From a virus: a stretch of DNA of 27,624 nt. Shown here in pieces: positions 20,763 through 27,624 of the stretch (position 1 is the first letter of the stretch; each line of letters opens with the position of its first letter). The notes beneath the pieces are model-generated. The model was given only the letters and a program-made list of their open reading frames with translations. It made no database searches and was not told the DNA's origin. Location: positions 1-27,624 of the IMG/VR virus record IMGVR_UViG_3300046457_000204; one strand, 5' to 3'. The translations under genes and the position numbers were made by a program.

Positions 20763-21077
20763 ATGCCCGCAGCACGTAATCTTTCCGTTGTTTCCGAGCG
20801 CCAATCGGCCGCTGAGCACGTCCAATCCCTGTCCCGCCCGATCATCCGCACGTCGAAGTTCGTGCCGAGCGAAGCGCACAAGCGCATGTATGAGCTGCTC
20901 GGCATCAATTGGGTCGGCCATCCCGATTACAAGCCGAACCCGCGCCACAGCCACAACCCGGATATCTACGTTCCGGGCCGTCAAGAATTCCTGAATCACA
21001 TCGCCTACCGTGCGCGCGTCGATCGCGAGCGCAACCCGGCTTTCCGTCGCGCTGAAGCCATCCGCGCCGTCATCTAA
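20763..21077 (+). CDS. Unknown first early protein (104 aa)
   Basis: First gene after the rightward promoter; ATG preceded by CCGGAGAATC. Segments: SAAEHVQSLSRPIIRTSKFV, SEAHKRMYELLGINW and a central Pro/Asn/His stretch (HPDYKPNPRHSHNPDIYVPG), then a basic helix (LNHIAYRARVDRERNPAFRR). No recognised domain. Its place immediately before Bet suggests an early role, for example a host takeover or recombination accessory factor. Codon use matches its neighbours. Confidence 0.75.
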   Translation: MPAARNLSVVSERQSAAEHVQSLSRPIIRTSKFVPSEAHKRMYELLGINWVGHPDYKPNPRHSHNPDIYVPGRQEFLNHIAYRARVDRERNPAFRRAEAIRAVI

Positions 21078-21101
21078 TCCGCCACGAGGAACACTCCGAT
21101 C

Positions 21102-22148
21102 ATGGGTGCAAACGAACTCCAGACGTTCGCGCAGAACAGCGCGATCAACGCCTTCAATATCCCGGAAAACGAGCTGATCGAGACGCTCGAAGCAAGCCTC
21201 TACCCGGGCGCGTCGCACAACAGCATTCGGCTCGTCGTCGGCTACTGCAAGGCATCGGCACTCGACCCGATGATGAAGCCGGTTCACATCGTGCCGATTT
21301 GGGACAAGAACACGCGAAAGATGCGCGACACGATCATGCCGGGCATCGGCCTGTATCGCACGCAAGCATCGCGCACCGGCCAATACGCGGGCATGACGGA
21401 GCCCGAATTCGGGCCGGACGTCACCGAGACGCTCGACGGCGTGAAAGTCACCTATCCGCAGTGGGCAAAAGTCATCGTTGAAAAGCTGATGCCGAACGGC
21501 ACGATCGCGAGATTCGCGGCGAAGGAGCTCTGGAAGGAAAACTACGCGGCGGCGAAGAACGACACCGCAGCGCCGAATTCCATGTGGAAGCGTCGCCCGT
21601 ATGCGCAGCTTGGCAAGTGCGCGGAAGCGCAGGCGCTTCGCAAGGCGTTTCCCGAGAGCATCCCGGCACAGCCGACCGCCGAAGAGATGGAAGGCCGCCA
21701 CACCGAAGTCGATATGGGCGCGGCCGATCAAGTCGGTCAGCCAGCCGACCAGCAGCCGCAGCATGGCATCAAGCGCAAGTCGGAAGGCGCGGCCGCCGCT
21801 CAACCGGCGACGAAGGCAGCCGAGAAGGCGGGCACCGTGATCGACGGAGAAACCGGCGAAATCATCGAGCAGCAGCCCGCCGCAGCCGCGCAGCAGCAAC
21901 CGGCCGCCCAACAGAAGGCAGCCGCTCAGCAAGCGCAGCAAGCCGCTCCGGATGACGCCGAGCCGGTCGATAACTCGGCAAGCCCGCCCGCTTCCGAAGG
22001 GCTCATCAAAGTCGCGCAGAACAAGGTGAAGAGCGCCGGGCTTACCGACGAAGCCGCGCTCGCCGCGCACGGCCTGAAGAGCTACGAAGGCATGAGCACG
22101 GCGACGGCGAACAAGATCATCGCGTGGGCAAAGGCGAACAAGCAATGA
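21102..22148 (+). CDS. bet: Bet/RecT-type single-strand annealing protein
   Basis: 348 residues. Promotes annealing of complementary single strands in phage recombination. The N-terminal ~200 residues contain Bet-like blocks: VVGYCKASALDPMMKPVHIV, TIMPGIGLYRTQASRTGQYA, GMTEPEFG and YAQLGKCAEAQALRKAFPE. The rest is a Gln/Ala/Pro linker (~225-295) and a small C-terminal helical motif (ALAAHGLKSYEGMSTATANK IIAWAK). ATG at 21102 has GAGGAAC upstream. The exonuclease gene starts in its stop codon (ATGA), the classic partner arrangement. Confidence 0.92.
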   Translation: MGANELQTFAQNSAINAFNIPENELIETLEASLYPGASHNSIRLVVGYCKASALDPMMKPVHIVPIWDKNTRKMRDTIMPGIGLYRTQASRTGQYAGMTEPEFGPDVTETLDGVKVTYPQWAKVIVEKLMPNGTIARFAAKELWKENYAAAKNDTAAPNSMWKRRPYAQLGKCAEAQALRKAFPESIPAQPTAEEMEGRHTEVDMGAADQVGQPADQQPQHGIKRKSEGAAAAQPATKAAEKAGTVIDGETGEIIEQQPAAAAQQQPAAQQKAAAQQAQQAAPDDAEPVDNSASPPASEGLIKVAQNKVKSAGLTDEAALAAHGLKSYEGMSTATANKIIAWAKANKQ

Positions 22149-22762
22149 TCGCCCCGCGCTTCGACGCCGATACGCATACGTACTGGCTCGGCGAGCGCAA
22201 GGTTCCCGGCGTCACGTCGATCCTTGCGCCGCTCGTGGACTTCAGCTTCATCAAAGCAGAAGTCCTCGCACGCAAGGCGGCGCTCGGACAGGCGGTTCAC
22301 TTCGCGTGCGAGCTCATGGATCAAGACGATCTGGATTGGTCTACCGTACCCGCCGAGCTCCTGCCGTATGTCGAATCCTATGCGCAATTCAAGGTGGACA
22401 CCGGGTTCGTGCCGCACGCGATCGAACGCAAGGTGTTTCACCCGACGCACTTCTATGCCGGAACGCTCGACGGGACCGGCCTGATCTACGGAGAGCCCGC
22501 CCTGCTCGATCGGAAGTGCGTCGCGCAACTGAGCCCGGCAACCGGCGTGCAGACCGCAGCGTATCTCGAAGCACTGAAAGCCGAAGGCGACACCTTCGAG
22601 CACCCGATGCCGAAGAAGCGCTTTGCGATCCAGCTGCGACCAGACGGCAAGTATCGATTGAAGGAATACCGCGAGCCGACCGACTGGCCGACCTTCCTAG
22701 CCCTAAAAACAGTGTTGAGCTGGAATCAACGAAACGGAGTGGAAAAAAATGACGAACATTAA
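22145..22762 (+). CDS. PD-(D/E)XK exonuclease, Bet partner
   Basis: 205 residues. A Cas4/RecB-like nuclease fold: H52 in GQAVHFACELM, E94 in AIERKVFH, D109 in AGTLDG, D122-x-K124 in LLDRK, and Q136 with Y140 in GVQTAAYLE. These give the full H...D...DxK...QxxxY set. It would resect double strands and load Bet. ATG overlaps the Bet stop by ATGA. The final 14 bases overlap the next gene. The C-terminus (KRFAIQLRPDGKYRLKEY) is typical of phage members. Confidence 0.88.
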   Translation: MIAPRFDADTHTYWLGERKVPGVTSILAPLVDFSFIKAEVLARKAALGQAVHFACELMDQDDLDWSTVPAELLPYVESYAQFKVDTGFVPHAIERKVFHPTHFYAGTLDGTGLIYGEPALLDRKCVAQLSPATGVQTAAYLEALKAEGDTFEHPMPKKRFAIQLRPDGKYRLKEYREPTDWPTFLALKTVLSWNQRNGVEKNDEH

Positions 22763-23504
22763 CGAAGCCGAAGTCCACGCAGTCACCGAAGCCGCCATCG
22801 TGCCGTTCACCGGCCGCACCGTCACCGTCAACCTGCCGGACGCCGACGCGCTCGCGGAGACGGTCAACGAAGCGACGCTCACCGCACAGAGCTACACGAT
22901 CGACAGCGCCGACGTGCTCGCCGTGGCGAACGACGATCTGCGCGACATTGCGCGCGCCGTGAAGGAAATGGACGAGCTGCGCACGTCCTACGTGAAGCCG
23001 CTCAACGACGAAGTCAAATTCATCAACGACGCCTTGCGCCCGCACATCGAAGGTATGAAGCAAGCGCGCGGCATCCTTGAGCCGAAGATTCTCGCCTTCC
23101 AGCGCGCCGAAGCGGCCCGCATCGCCGAAGAGCAGCGCAAGGCGAACGAGGCAGCCGCCGCCGAACGCCGCCGCCTGGAAGAACAGGCACGCGCCGCACA
23201 GGCGAAGGGCGACGAGGAAACCGCGTCAGCGCTTGTCGTGGCCGCCGAAGTCATGGTCGCACCCGTCGTGACCAAGACGTACACGACCAAGGGCACCGGC
23301 ACGAGCTCGCGCAGCACATGGTCGGCCGAAGTGACCGACCTGCTTGAGCTCGTCCAGTACGTCGCAGCGAACCCGCAATTCATCGGCCTGCTGCAAGCGA
23401 ATCAGGTGGCGCTCAACGGTCAGGCGAAGTCGCTCAAGGCCGCGATGCAGATCCCGGGCGTGAAGCCGGTCGAGACGACCGGGCTGGCCGTTCGCAGCAA
23501 GTAA
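22749..23504 (+). CDS. Coiled-coil protein of the recombination cluster
   Basis: 251 residues. Central helices with strong heptad character: [40 protein letters not shown] and an Ala/Glu/Arg-rich coiled coil ([20 protein letters not shown]). A C-terminal helical part ([26 protein letters not shown]) resembles a conserved segment of phage proteins located between recombinases and SSB. It may organise the annealing or nuclease complex. Starts with GGAGTGG upstream of ATG 22749. No enzymatic motif. Confidence 0.75.
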   Translation: MTNINEAEVHAVTEAAIVPFTGRTVTVNLPDADALAETVNEATLTAQSYTIDSADVLAVANDDLRDIARAVKEMDELRTSYVKPLNDEVKFINDALRPHIEGMKQARGILEPKILAFQRAEAARIAEEQRKANEAAAAERRRLEEQARAAQAKGDEETASALVVAAEVMVAPVVTKTYTTKGTGTSSRSTWSAEVTDLLELVQYVAANPQFIGLLQANQVALNGQAKSLKAAMQIPGVKPVETTGLAVRSK

Positions 23505-23511
23505 TCCACAC

Positions 23512-23538
23512 GCGGCCCGCCTGCCGGGTCGCATTTTC
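23512..23538 (+). terminator. Terminator-like hairpin before ssb
   Basis: GCGGCCCG pairs with CGGGTCGC (one G-U pair) around a 5-base loop and is followed by ATTTTC. It lies between the coiled-coil gene stop and the ssb start. The short T run makes it at most a partial terminator or attenuator; ssb is presumably still reached. Confidence 0.4.
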
Positions 23539-23548
23539 AGAGAGAAGC

Positions 23549-24025
23549 ATGGCATCCGTCAATCGCGTAACAATCGTCGGCAATCTCGGCGCCGATCCAG
23601 AAACCCGCTATCTGCCGAGCGGCGACGCCGTCGCGAATATTCGCGTTGCGACGACCGATCGCTACAAGGACAAGACCACCGGAGAGCAGAAGGAAGTCAC
23701 CGAGTGGCACTCCATCTCGTTCTTCGGCCGCCTCGCTGAAGTCGTCAACGAGTACCTGAAGAAAGGTGCGTCGGTCTACGTCGAAGGCAAGCTCAAGACG
23801 CGCAAGTGGCAGGATCAGTCGGGCAATGACCGCTACTCGACCGGCATCGTCGCCGACACGATGCAGATGCTCGGCGGACGTCGCGAAGGCGGCGACAGCG
23901 GCGAAGGCGGCGGCTACGAGCGCAGCGCACCGCGCCAGCAGAGCCAAGGCGGCCAGCAGCAGCAACGTCGCGCACCGCAAGGCGGCGGCGGCTTTGATGA
24001 AATGGACGACGACATACCTTTCTGA
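23549..24025 (+). CDS. ssb: Single-stranded DNA-binding protein
   Basis: 158 residues. OB fold in residues ~1-110 ([69 protein letters not shown]) typical of bacterial SSB, then a Gly/Gln/Arg-rich linker and the acidic interaction tail ending DDDIPF, the peptide that binds partner proteins. ATG at 23549 with GAGAGAAGC upstream. It coats single strands produced by exonuclease and replication. Close to host-type SSBs, so its acidic tail may compete for host partners. Confidence 0.97.
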   Translation: MASVNRVTIVGNLGADPETRYLPSGDAVANIRVATTDRYKDKTTGEQKEVTEWHSISFFGRLAEVVNEYLKKGASVYVEGKLKTRKWQDQSGNDRYSTGIVADTMQMLGGRREGGDSGEGGGYERSAPRQQSQGGQQQQRRAPQGGGGFDEMDDDIPF

Positions 24026-24081
24026 TTTGTAAGCATTCCGAAGTAGTTTTGTAGTTTTTCAAACCCTATAGGAGTTACACC

Positions 24082-24480
24082 GTGGCACGAGTAGCAAAAG
24101 CAGCAAAGCGTTTTCCGATTCAATCGGCACAAGCCGCATACGCAGCCGGTTTTCTGACGGCCGCGCAGCAACACGCGAACATTCTGATGCACGGCGCCCG
24201 CTCGTTCGGCGAGGCGATCGACCAGTATCAGAAGATCGAGCGCGAAATCGGTGAAGTGGCGAAGACGCACTTGACGAACGACCTGAAGGCGCAAGGCGCC
24301 AAGCTCGACGGCATGGACTTCAAGCTCGAAAACACGGCCAAGGGCCTCTTTGTCGAGCTCGTGCCGGTCCAGCTGCCGCCGGAAGTGCAGAAGGCAGTCG
24401 GCGAGGCCGAGAAGCAAATGGCGGCCAAAAAGGCCCCGGCCAAGCCCGCCGCGAAGCGCGCGCTGACGTCGGTCAAGTAA
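24082..24480 (+). CDS. Unknown protein with H1-like basic tail
   Basis: 132 residues, GTG start with AGGAG eight bases upstream. The body is helical (AQAAYAAGFLTAAQQHANIL, GEAIDQYQKIEREIGEVAKT) with a strand pair (MDFKLENTAKGLFVELVPVQ). The tail AAKKAPAKPAAKRALTSVK is Ala/Lys/Pro-rich, as in nucleoid proteins. Placement after ssb hints at a DNA-associated role; no family is recognised. Confidence 0.7.
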   Translation: MARVAKAAKRFPIQSAQAAYAAGFLTAAQQHANILMHGARSFGEAIDQYQKIEREIGEVAKTHLTNDLKAQGAKLDGMDFKLENTAKGLFVELVPVQLPPEVQKAVGEAEKQMAAKKAPAKPAAKRALTSVK

Positions 24481-24493
24481 GGCGCTGGTTCGA

Positions 24494-24769
24494 GTGTTCC
24501 GCTCCGAGAAGTACCTGGCCCTCGTGCGCAAGCTGCCGTGTGCGCAGTGCGGCGCGAAGCCATCTCAGGCGGCGCACTCGAACCTTCTGATCCACGGCAA
24601 GGGAAAGCAGATCAAGGCGAGCGATGCCGCCACCTTCCCGCTCTGCCGCGACTGCCATGCCCACTTCGATCAGGGCGGCGTCGCGAGCGAAGAAGCCGAG
24701 GCGCTCACCTACCAGTGGATCGCGGACACCCACATTCAGCTCGTAGAGCTCGGGCAAATCAAGTTTTAA
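24494..24769 (+). CDS. HNH-like nuclease fold protein
   Basis: 91 residues, GTG start (24494-24496) with TAAGG upstream shared with the previous stop. Metal-binding pattern: C16-x2-C19 in PCAQCGAKP, H28 in AAHSNLLIHG, then PLCRDCHAHFDQGG (C51, C54, H55). The KASDAA segment between them is typical of phage HNH/Ref-like endonucleases (as in DUF968). It could nick or cut DNA during recombination. Activity is not certain because the classical Asn of HNH is hard to place. Confidence 0.75.
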   Translation: MFRSEKYLALVRKLPCAQCGAKPSQAAHSNLLIHGKGKQIKASDAATFPLCRDCHAHFDQGGVASEEAEALTYQWIADTHIQLVELGQIKF

Positions 24770-24780
24770 GGCAGATAAGC

Positions 24781-25086
24781 ATGAGAACGTTGGACGTAAT
24801 TGAGCACGAGCTGAAAGCGGCGTTTGCCGTGCAGGATCCACTCGTCACGCAGTTGAATGATGCCGTGCGAGCGTCGCACCAAGGCCGCCCACCCCTTTCG
24901 ACGTCGGAATACGACGCGCTCAAGGCGCGAGTCGATGAAGCGCGCGGCGCCGTGCAAAAGCTGATTCAAGAGCGCAAGCGCACCCGGGCCGCCGTTCGCG
25001 GCGGGAGCACGCCCGAACAGATCGCGGGCGCGATCGAGTTGCTCAAGCGCAGCGGATTCGTCGTCGTACACGGGAGAGCGGAATGA
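24781..25086 (+). CDS. Unknown helical protein (101 aa)
   Basis: ATG 24781 preceded by AAGGCAGATAAGC. Helices: MRTLDVIEHELKAAFAVQDP, LNDAVRASHQG, STSEYDALKARVDEARGAVQ, then a basic patch (KLIQERKRTRAAVRGG). The end SGFVVVHGRAE is strand-like. Possibly DNA-binding. An in-frame upstream extension into the HNH gene is unlikely. Its stop overlaps the next start (ATGA), so the two are co-translated. Confidence 0.7.
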   Translation: MRTLDVIEHELKAAFAVQDPLVTQLNDAVRASHQGRPPLSTSEYDALKARVDEARGAVQKLIQERKRTRAAVRGGSTPEQIAGAIELLKRSGFVVVHGRAE

Positions 25087-25433
25087 GCAGCCACTTCGAA
25101 ATGGCACAGCGCGGCACGTTGAATTGCGCCCCGAATGACGTTGCGATCGCTGGCCCGGTCGCGATCAAAGCGACACGCAAGCACAGCCACTACTTCAAGC
25201 CGTGCCCGTTCGATGAAATCGACGTCTACCGCGTGCTCGAACTCTTCAGCATCACCGATCAGGCAATCGGTCACGCCATCAAAAAGCTGCTCGTCGCAGG
25301 CGGTCGCGGTGGAGGCAAGAGCATCGACAAGGACATTCAGGAAGCGATCGACACCCTCGAACGATGGAAGGACATGCGCGCGGAAGAAATAAACGCCCGC
25401 ATGTTCGCCGAGGTAGCAAACACACAGCAGTGA
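25083..25433 (+). CDS. Conserved-looking phage early protein (116 aa)
   Basis: ATG overlaps the preceding stop (ATGA). The block HYFKPCPFDEIDVYRVLELF followed by AIGHAIKKLLVAGGRGGGKS and DIQEAIDTLERWKDM is a pattern I associate with small proteins in many phages of proteobacteria, whose function is unknown. Gly/Lys-rich loop GGRGGGKS resembles but is not a Walker A motif, since no Walker B follows. It follows the helical gene in the early unit. Confidence 0.72.
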   Translation: MSSHFEMAQRGTLNCAPNDVAIAGPVAIKATRKHSHYFKPCPFDEIDVYRVLELFSITDQAIGHAIKKLLVAGGRGGGKSIDKDIQEAIDTLERWKDMRAEEINARMFAEVANTQQ

Positions 25434-25441
25434 TCCACAGG

Positions 25442-25459
25442 ACCGGCCGCCGCGCCGGT
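25442..25459. repeat. Intergenic hairpin ACCGGC-n6-GCCGGT
   Basis: A 6-bp GC-rich stem between the 116- and 179-residue genes, without a T run. It may shape mRNA processing or stability; a terminator role is not supported. Confidence 0.3.
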
Positions 25460-25484
25460 TCCATCCGCAGCATAGAGAAACGAA

Positions 25485-26024
25485 ATGCCCGTCAGCAAGA
25501 AACGCAAGACCACGAAAGCGAAGTCCGCAGTCCAAAGCCTCAAGAATCAGTTGATCGCGAACGCTCAGCGCGACCACGCGCGCGACGTCAAGCGCAACAC
25601 CCTGCCCTTCTCGCACCCGCTTAACCTGTTCGCGCTCGACAAGGTGTTCGGGCCGGTCGAGGCAATCATCGCGAGCATGCAAGAGAGCGGCGACGTCTAC
25701 GTGCATCAAGGCGACCCGGTTTTTTTCCACGAGGCTGACGGCGTCTGGTACCCGATCATTCCGACGTTTCACGAGATGTGCAACACGTTCGAAATCGCAT
25801 CCGCGAGCATCGGCGCCGAAGCCCAAACCGAAGGCGTGCGCGGGCTGATCCGCAAGCTGCACTATTGCATGCCGATCAATGAGCGGGACACGGCCGCCGC
25901 GCTAGAATCCGTGCGCTGGATGCGGGAACTCACCATGCCACTCACCCCGGCGCAAATGTCCGGCTACATGCGAACGACGCAAATCAAGGCCGAGCTCGCC
26001 GCGCGGGGGCTCACAAAACACTGA
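25485..26024 (+). CDS. Unknown early protein (179 aa)
   Basis: Starts MPVSKKRKTTKAKSAVQSLK with a basic N-terminus; ATG 25485 has AGAGAAACGAA upstream. The middle reads FALDKVFGPVEAIIASMQES and GDVYVHQGDPVFFHEADGVW, then YPIIPTFHEMCNTFEIASAS; the end is helical (AALESVRWMRELTMPLTPAQ). It could be a regulator or a host-takeover factor. No recognised domain. Confidence 0.7.
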   Translation: MPVSKKRKTTKAKSAVQSLKNQLIANAQRDHARDVKRNTLPFSHPLNLFALDKVFGPVEAIIASMQESGDVYVHQGDPVFFHEADGVWYPIIPTFHEMCNTFEIASASIGAEAQTEGVRGLIRKLHYCMPINERDTAAALESVRWMRELTMPLTPAQMSGYMRTTQIKAELAARGLTKH

Positions 26025-26031
26025 CGACAAC

Positions 26032-26343
26032 ATGAAAAAACTGCTGCTTGCCCTTCTGATCGCTTCGCCCATCGTCGCCCAGGCCGAGAAAATCGGCGGC
26101 TATTTCCTCCGCTCGGACGGCGCCGGGAATGCACTCATGCTCACGATGATCCCCTGCCCTATTCCGCAGTGGGCCGATCAGAAGGTCGCGTCCGAGTATG
26201 TCGGCGGCGAACGCGCGCGGCGCGGCTGCTGGAAACAGGACGCAGGCGGCAGCAAAGGCGTCACGATCCACTACACGAACAACACCACCGAGCGAGACTG
26301 GCTTGACCGATTCGAATTCAGCGACAAAGTCCCAACCCTCTAA
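26032..26343 (+). CDS. Secreted or periplasmic small protein with signal peptide
   Basis: 103 residues. MKKLLLALLIASPIVAQA is a typical signal peptide, with cleavage expected after AQA. The mature part is short and has two Cys (in IPCPIPQW and RRGCWKQ) that could form a disulfide. No lipobox is seen. The ribosome-binding site is weak. A secreted protein in a phage early unit suggests an effect on the host envelope, such as superinfection exclusion, but this is inference. Confidence 0.65.
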   Translation: MKKLLLALLIASPIVAQAEKIGGYFLRSDGAGNALMLTMIPCPIPQWADQKVASEYVGGERARRGCWKQDAGGSKGVTIHYTNNTTERDWLDRFEFSDKVPTL

Positions 26344-26563
26344 CTCGGCGATCGCACCCTACGCGTGCCACAACAAGCCGCGCGAAGTGCCGACCTATCT
26401 CGCGCAGGACGGCTATTTTCCGGCCGTCGATGACGGATGGGGCTATTGGAGCCGCGCCGCGCGTTACGTCGAAGTGCCACACGTCATGAGCACCGAGTGC
26501 CGGTACGACCACCGCACAGACGACCCACGTTGCTCCGGGTGCAAAGAAAGCGTTTCCGCCTGA
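26303..26563 (+). CDS. Small Cys/His-rich protein with TTG start
   Basis: 86 residues if the TTG at 26303 is used (weak GAGCGAGA upstream); it overlaps the end of the signal-peptide gene by 41 bases. The conserved-looking part reads ACHNKPREVPTYLAQDGYFP then DDGWGYWSRAARYVEV and MSTECRYDHRTDDPRCSGCK, where Cys and His residues form a likely zinc site. An ATG at 26486 would give only 25 residues. The TTG call is preferred because the long sequence looks like protein throughout. Confidence 0.55.
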   Translation: MTDSNSATKSQPSNSAIAPYACHNKPREVPTYLAQDGYFPAVDDGWGYWSRAARYVEVPHVMSTECRYDHRTDDPRCSGCKESVSA

Positions 26564-26569
26564 GGTAAA

Positions 26570-26595
26570 CCGGCGCCGCAAGGTAAAGGCGCCGG
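26570..26595. repeat. 8-bp hairpin CCGGCGCC-n10-GGCGCCGG
   Basis: A GC-rich perfect stem just before the 26606-26645 promoter, with operator-like half-sites (AGGTAAA) on the left flank and in the loop. A weak terminator of the upstream transcript is possible, but no T run follows. Confidence 0.4.
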
Positions 26596-26603
26596 GCAAA
26601 AAC

Positions 26604-26645
26604 TTTATCTCTCAGGTTGATTTATTTATCTCTCACGCCTAAAAT
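26604..26645 (+). promoter_or_regulatory. Rightward promoter (TTGATT-17-TAAAAT) with operators
   Basis: TTGATT (26617-26622), 17-bp spacer, TAAAAT (26640-26645). The operator TATCTCTCAGGTT (26606-26618) overlaps the -35 box and a second partial copy, TTTATCTCTCA (26625-26635), lies in the spacer exactly 21 bp from the first (26604). The 17 bases 26604-26620 equal the reverse complement of 6147-6163 near the strong leftward promoter. The predicted leader begins with a hairpin (ACTGACG/CGTCAGT, 26655-26680). Confidence 0.7.
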
Positions 26646-26726
26646 CTTTCCACGACTGACGCGCCGTTTTGCTCGTCAGTAAATCTGAAACGCGCCTTGA
26701 CGCGCGCCACAAAGGGACGGGGAAAG

Positions 26727-27443
26727 ATGGGCAGCATTGTGATGGATCGAATCGCCGAGCTCGAATCGCAGCTCGAACAGACGCAGCGCGACCTGAGCGC
26801 CACACGCATTCACGAGAAGGCAATTCGCCTCGATGAGCGCCAGAAAACGGCCGACGCGATCAATCGCGCGATGGACAACGGCGCGAAGGGTTGTGCTTAT
26901 GGCGTGCCGGACGACAATAACTGGCTCGCGCCGTACTGGATCCTCGGCCGCGAGAAGGCGGTGCAGGCGAAGCAACTCAACCGGGCCGCCGAGCACCGTA
27001 AGGAGCTCGCGAACGACTTCGATGCGACGCTCGAAGAGCTGCGCCCGGCGATGGAGCTGATTCTTGCGAATCGCGAGTACTTCGGCGCCAAGATCGGCGA
27101 GCGTCTGGTCCCGGTCCTCACCGACTTTTTCCTGAAAGCCTACGCCCAGGCGCCCGCCGACGAGAAGACCGAGCCGAAAAACTTCGGCGGCCACGAGCTC
27201 GTTCACTTCGTGCGCGGCGTGCAGGCGATCGCCCCGAACGGGACGCACGTTGGCGTCGCCACTACAGAGGACGGGAGCGGCTACGCCATTCGACTCACAT
27301 CGCACAAGGGACTGGAAACCGAGTACACGACTGAGCTCGCGATCAAGGCTGGTACGCTCGAAGTCGTACTCGAACTGATCGTGCATCTCACTGGCCTTCG
27401 CCTGCCGCACTTCGGACGGCCCCTCGTCATCAATCACGGATGA
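26727..27443 (+). CDS. Coiled-coil unknown protein (238 aa)
   Basis: First gene after the 26617-26645 promoter. ATG at 26727 with GGGGAAAG directly before it; a TTG start ten codons upstream is possible. Residues ~1-45 are a coiled coil (MDRIAELESQLEQTQRDLSA). The rest has segments GVPDDNNWLAPYWILGREKA and YFGAKIGERLVPVLTDFFLK, and a C-terminal helix (GTLEVVLELIVHLTGLRLPH). Function unknown. Its stop overlaps the start of the next gene (ATGA). Confidence 0.75.
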   Translation: MGSIVMDRIAELESQLEQTQRDLSATRIHEKAIRLDERQKTADAINRAMDNGAKGCAYGVPDDNNWLAPYWILGREKAVQAKQLNRAAEHRKELANDFDATLEELRPAMELILANREYFGAKIGERLVPVLTDFFLKAYAQAPADEKTEPKNFGGHELVHFVRGVQAIAPNGTHVGVATTEDGSGYAIRLTSHKGLETEYTTELAIKAGTLEVVLELIVHLTGLRLPHFGRPLVINHG

Positions 27444-27624
27444 GCCAAGCCAAGTGCCGTCTGTTCGGGCATCGGCGCCCGGACAGAAACACCACCGTCT
27501 TCTCGACGCCGACCGCCACGATCTACCAGTGCCCGCGCTGTGGATCGGCCGTGAAACGCGAGCCTGAAGGCGTGAAGACCGTGCGCCGCGCGGCCGTCGC
27601 GACCGGCTCCTTCCCTACCCCTGC
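27440..27624 (+). CDS. Partial zinc-ribbon-like protein
   Basis: Open at the right edge, 61 full codons seen. ATG overlaps the preceding stop as ATGA. Begins MSQAKCRLFGHRRPDRNTTV and continues IYQCPRCGSAVKREPEG: a Cys at residue 6 and a CPRC pair around residue 31 suggest zinc binding, as in small phage proteins of this type. Full length and function cannot be judged. Confidence 0.6.
   Translation, partial: MSQAKCRLFGHRRPDRNTTVFSTPTATIYQCPRCGSAVKREPEGVKTVRRAAVATGSFPTP

Noticed and set aside
20664-22145. 493-codon minus-strand open frame opposite the Bet gene
   Set aside because: Leu/Arg-rich composition of an antisense frame in GC-rich DNA; it covers bet, which has clear motifs and a good ribosome-binding site.
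25294-25330. GGRGGGKS in the 116-residue protein as a Walker A motif
   Set aside because: No Walker B or P-loop fold context in so small a protein.
1-27624. tRNA genes, insertion sequences, attachment sites, integrase
   Set aside because: None recognised on either strand; the absence of an integrase only means it is not inside this window.

Overview
The window is part of a tailed double-stranded DNA bacteriophage or prophage. GC content is high, Ala/Arg/Pro-rich proteins predominate, and adjacent genes mostly overlap as ATGA, GTGA or TGATG. This fits a phage of Burkholderia or another betaproteobacterium; the host assignment is inference. No integrase, lysis or tail genes, tRNA or bacterial flank are visible, and the genome continues past both ends.

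Layout. Two divergent transcription units meet at a control region (about 19.4-20.8 kb). Leftward (minus strand), from 19.4 kb to 1: RusA resolvase, a replication initiator with five internal 15-bp-spaced iterons, a DnaC-type helicase loader, a run of small zinc-binding and unknown proteins including DUF1367, an HU/IHF-like protein and small terminase. Next come a 1480-residue multidomain 'polyvalent' protein (repeat modules, a kinase-like fold and an ADP-ribosyltransferase-like C-terminus), two unknown proteins, a Nudix protein and large terminase. A regulatory/nucleotide cassette follows (winged-helix protein, small membrane proteins, dUTPase, ribbon-helix-helix protein), then portal, two SH3/Tudor-like small proteins and a MuF-type head morphogenesis protein. 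Two small ORFs close the left end. Rightward (plus strand), from 19.8 kb to the end: a CI-like repressor without a protease domain, a WGR-domain protein, then Bet annealing protein, PD-(D/E)XK exonuclease, a coiled-coil protein, SSB, an HNH-like protein and several small unknowns, including one with a signal peptide.

Regulation. A 13-bp palindromic element, approximately TAYCYNNNRGGTA, recurs at least twelve times, almost always between genes or at gene edges. Several copies lie on recognisable sigma70-like promoters on both strands (about 334-363, 6120-6148, 19633-19661, 20683-20713 and 26617-26645). This suggests that one repressor system controls replication, recombination, regulatory and structural modules. 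Leftward terminators sit just upstream of the large terminase and portal genes, and hairpins cover the start or Shine-Dalgarno region of the large terminase and the 1480-residue protein.

Most interesting points: (1) the polyvalent ADP-ribosyltransferase/kinase-like protein and the Nudix protein share an N-terminal motif (IPx[YF]TKxDGTxVxxH), a possible capsid-targeting tag; (2) the dispersed operator network; (3) the iteron origin inside the initiator gene; (4) ADP-ribose-related folds (ART, Nudix, WGR) in one phage. No homology search was possible, so family names rest on motif recognition.
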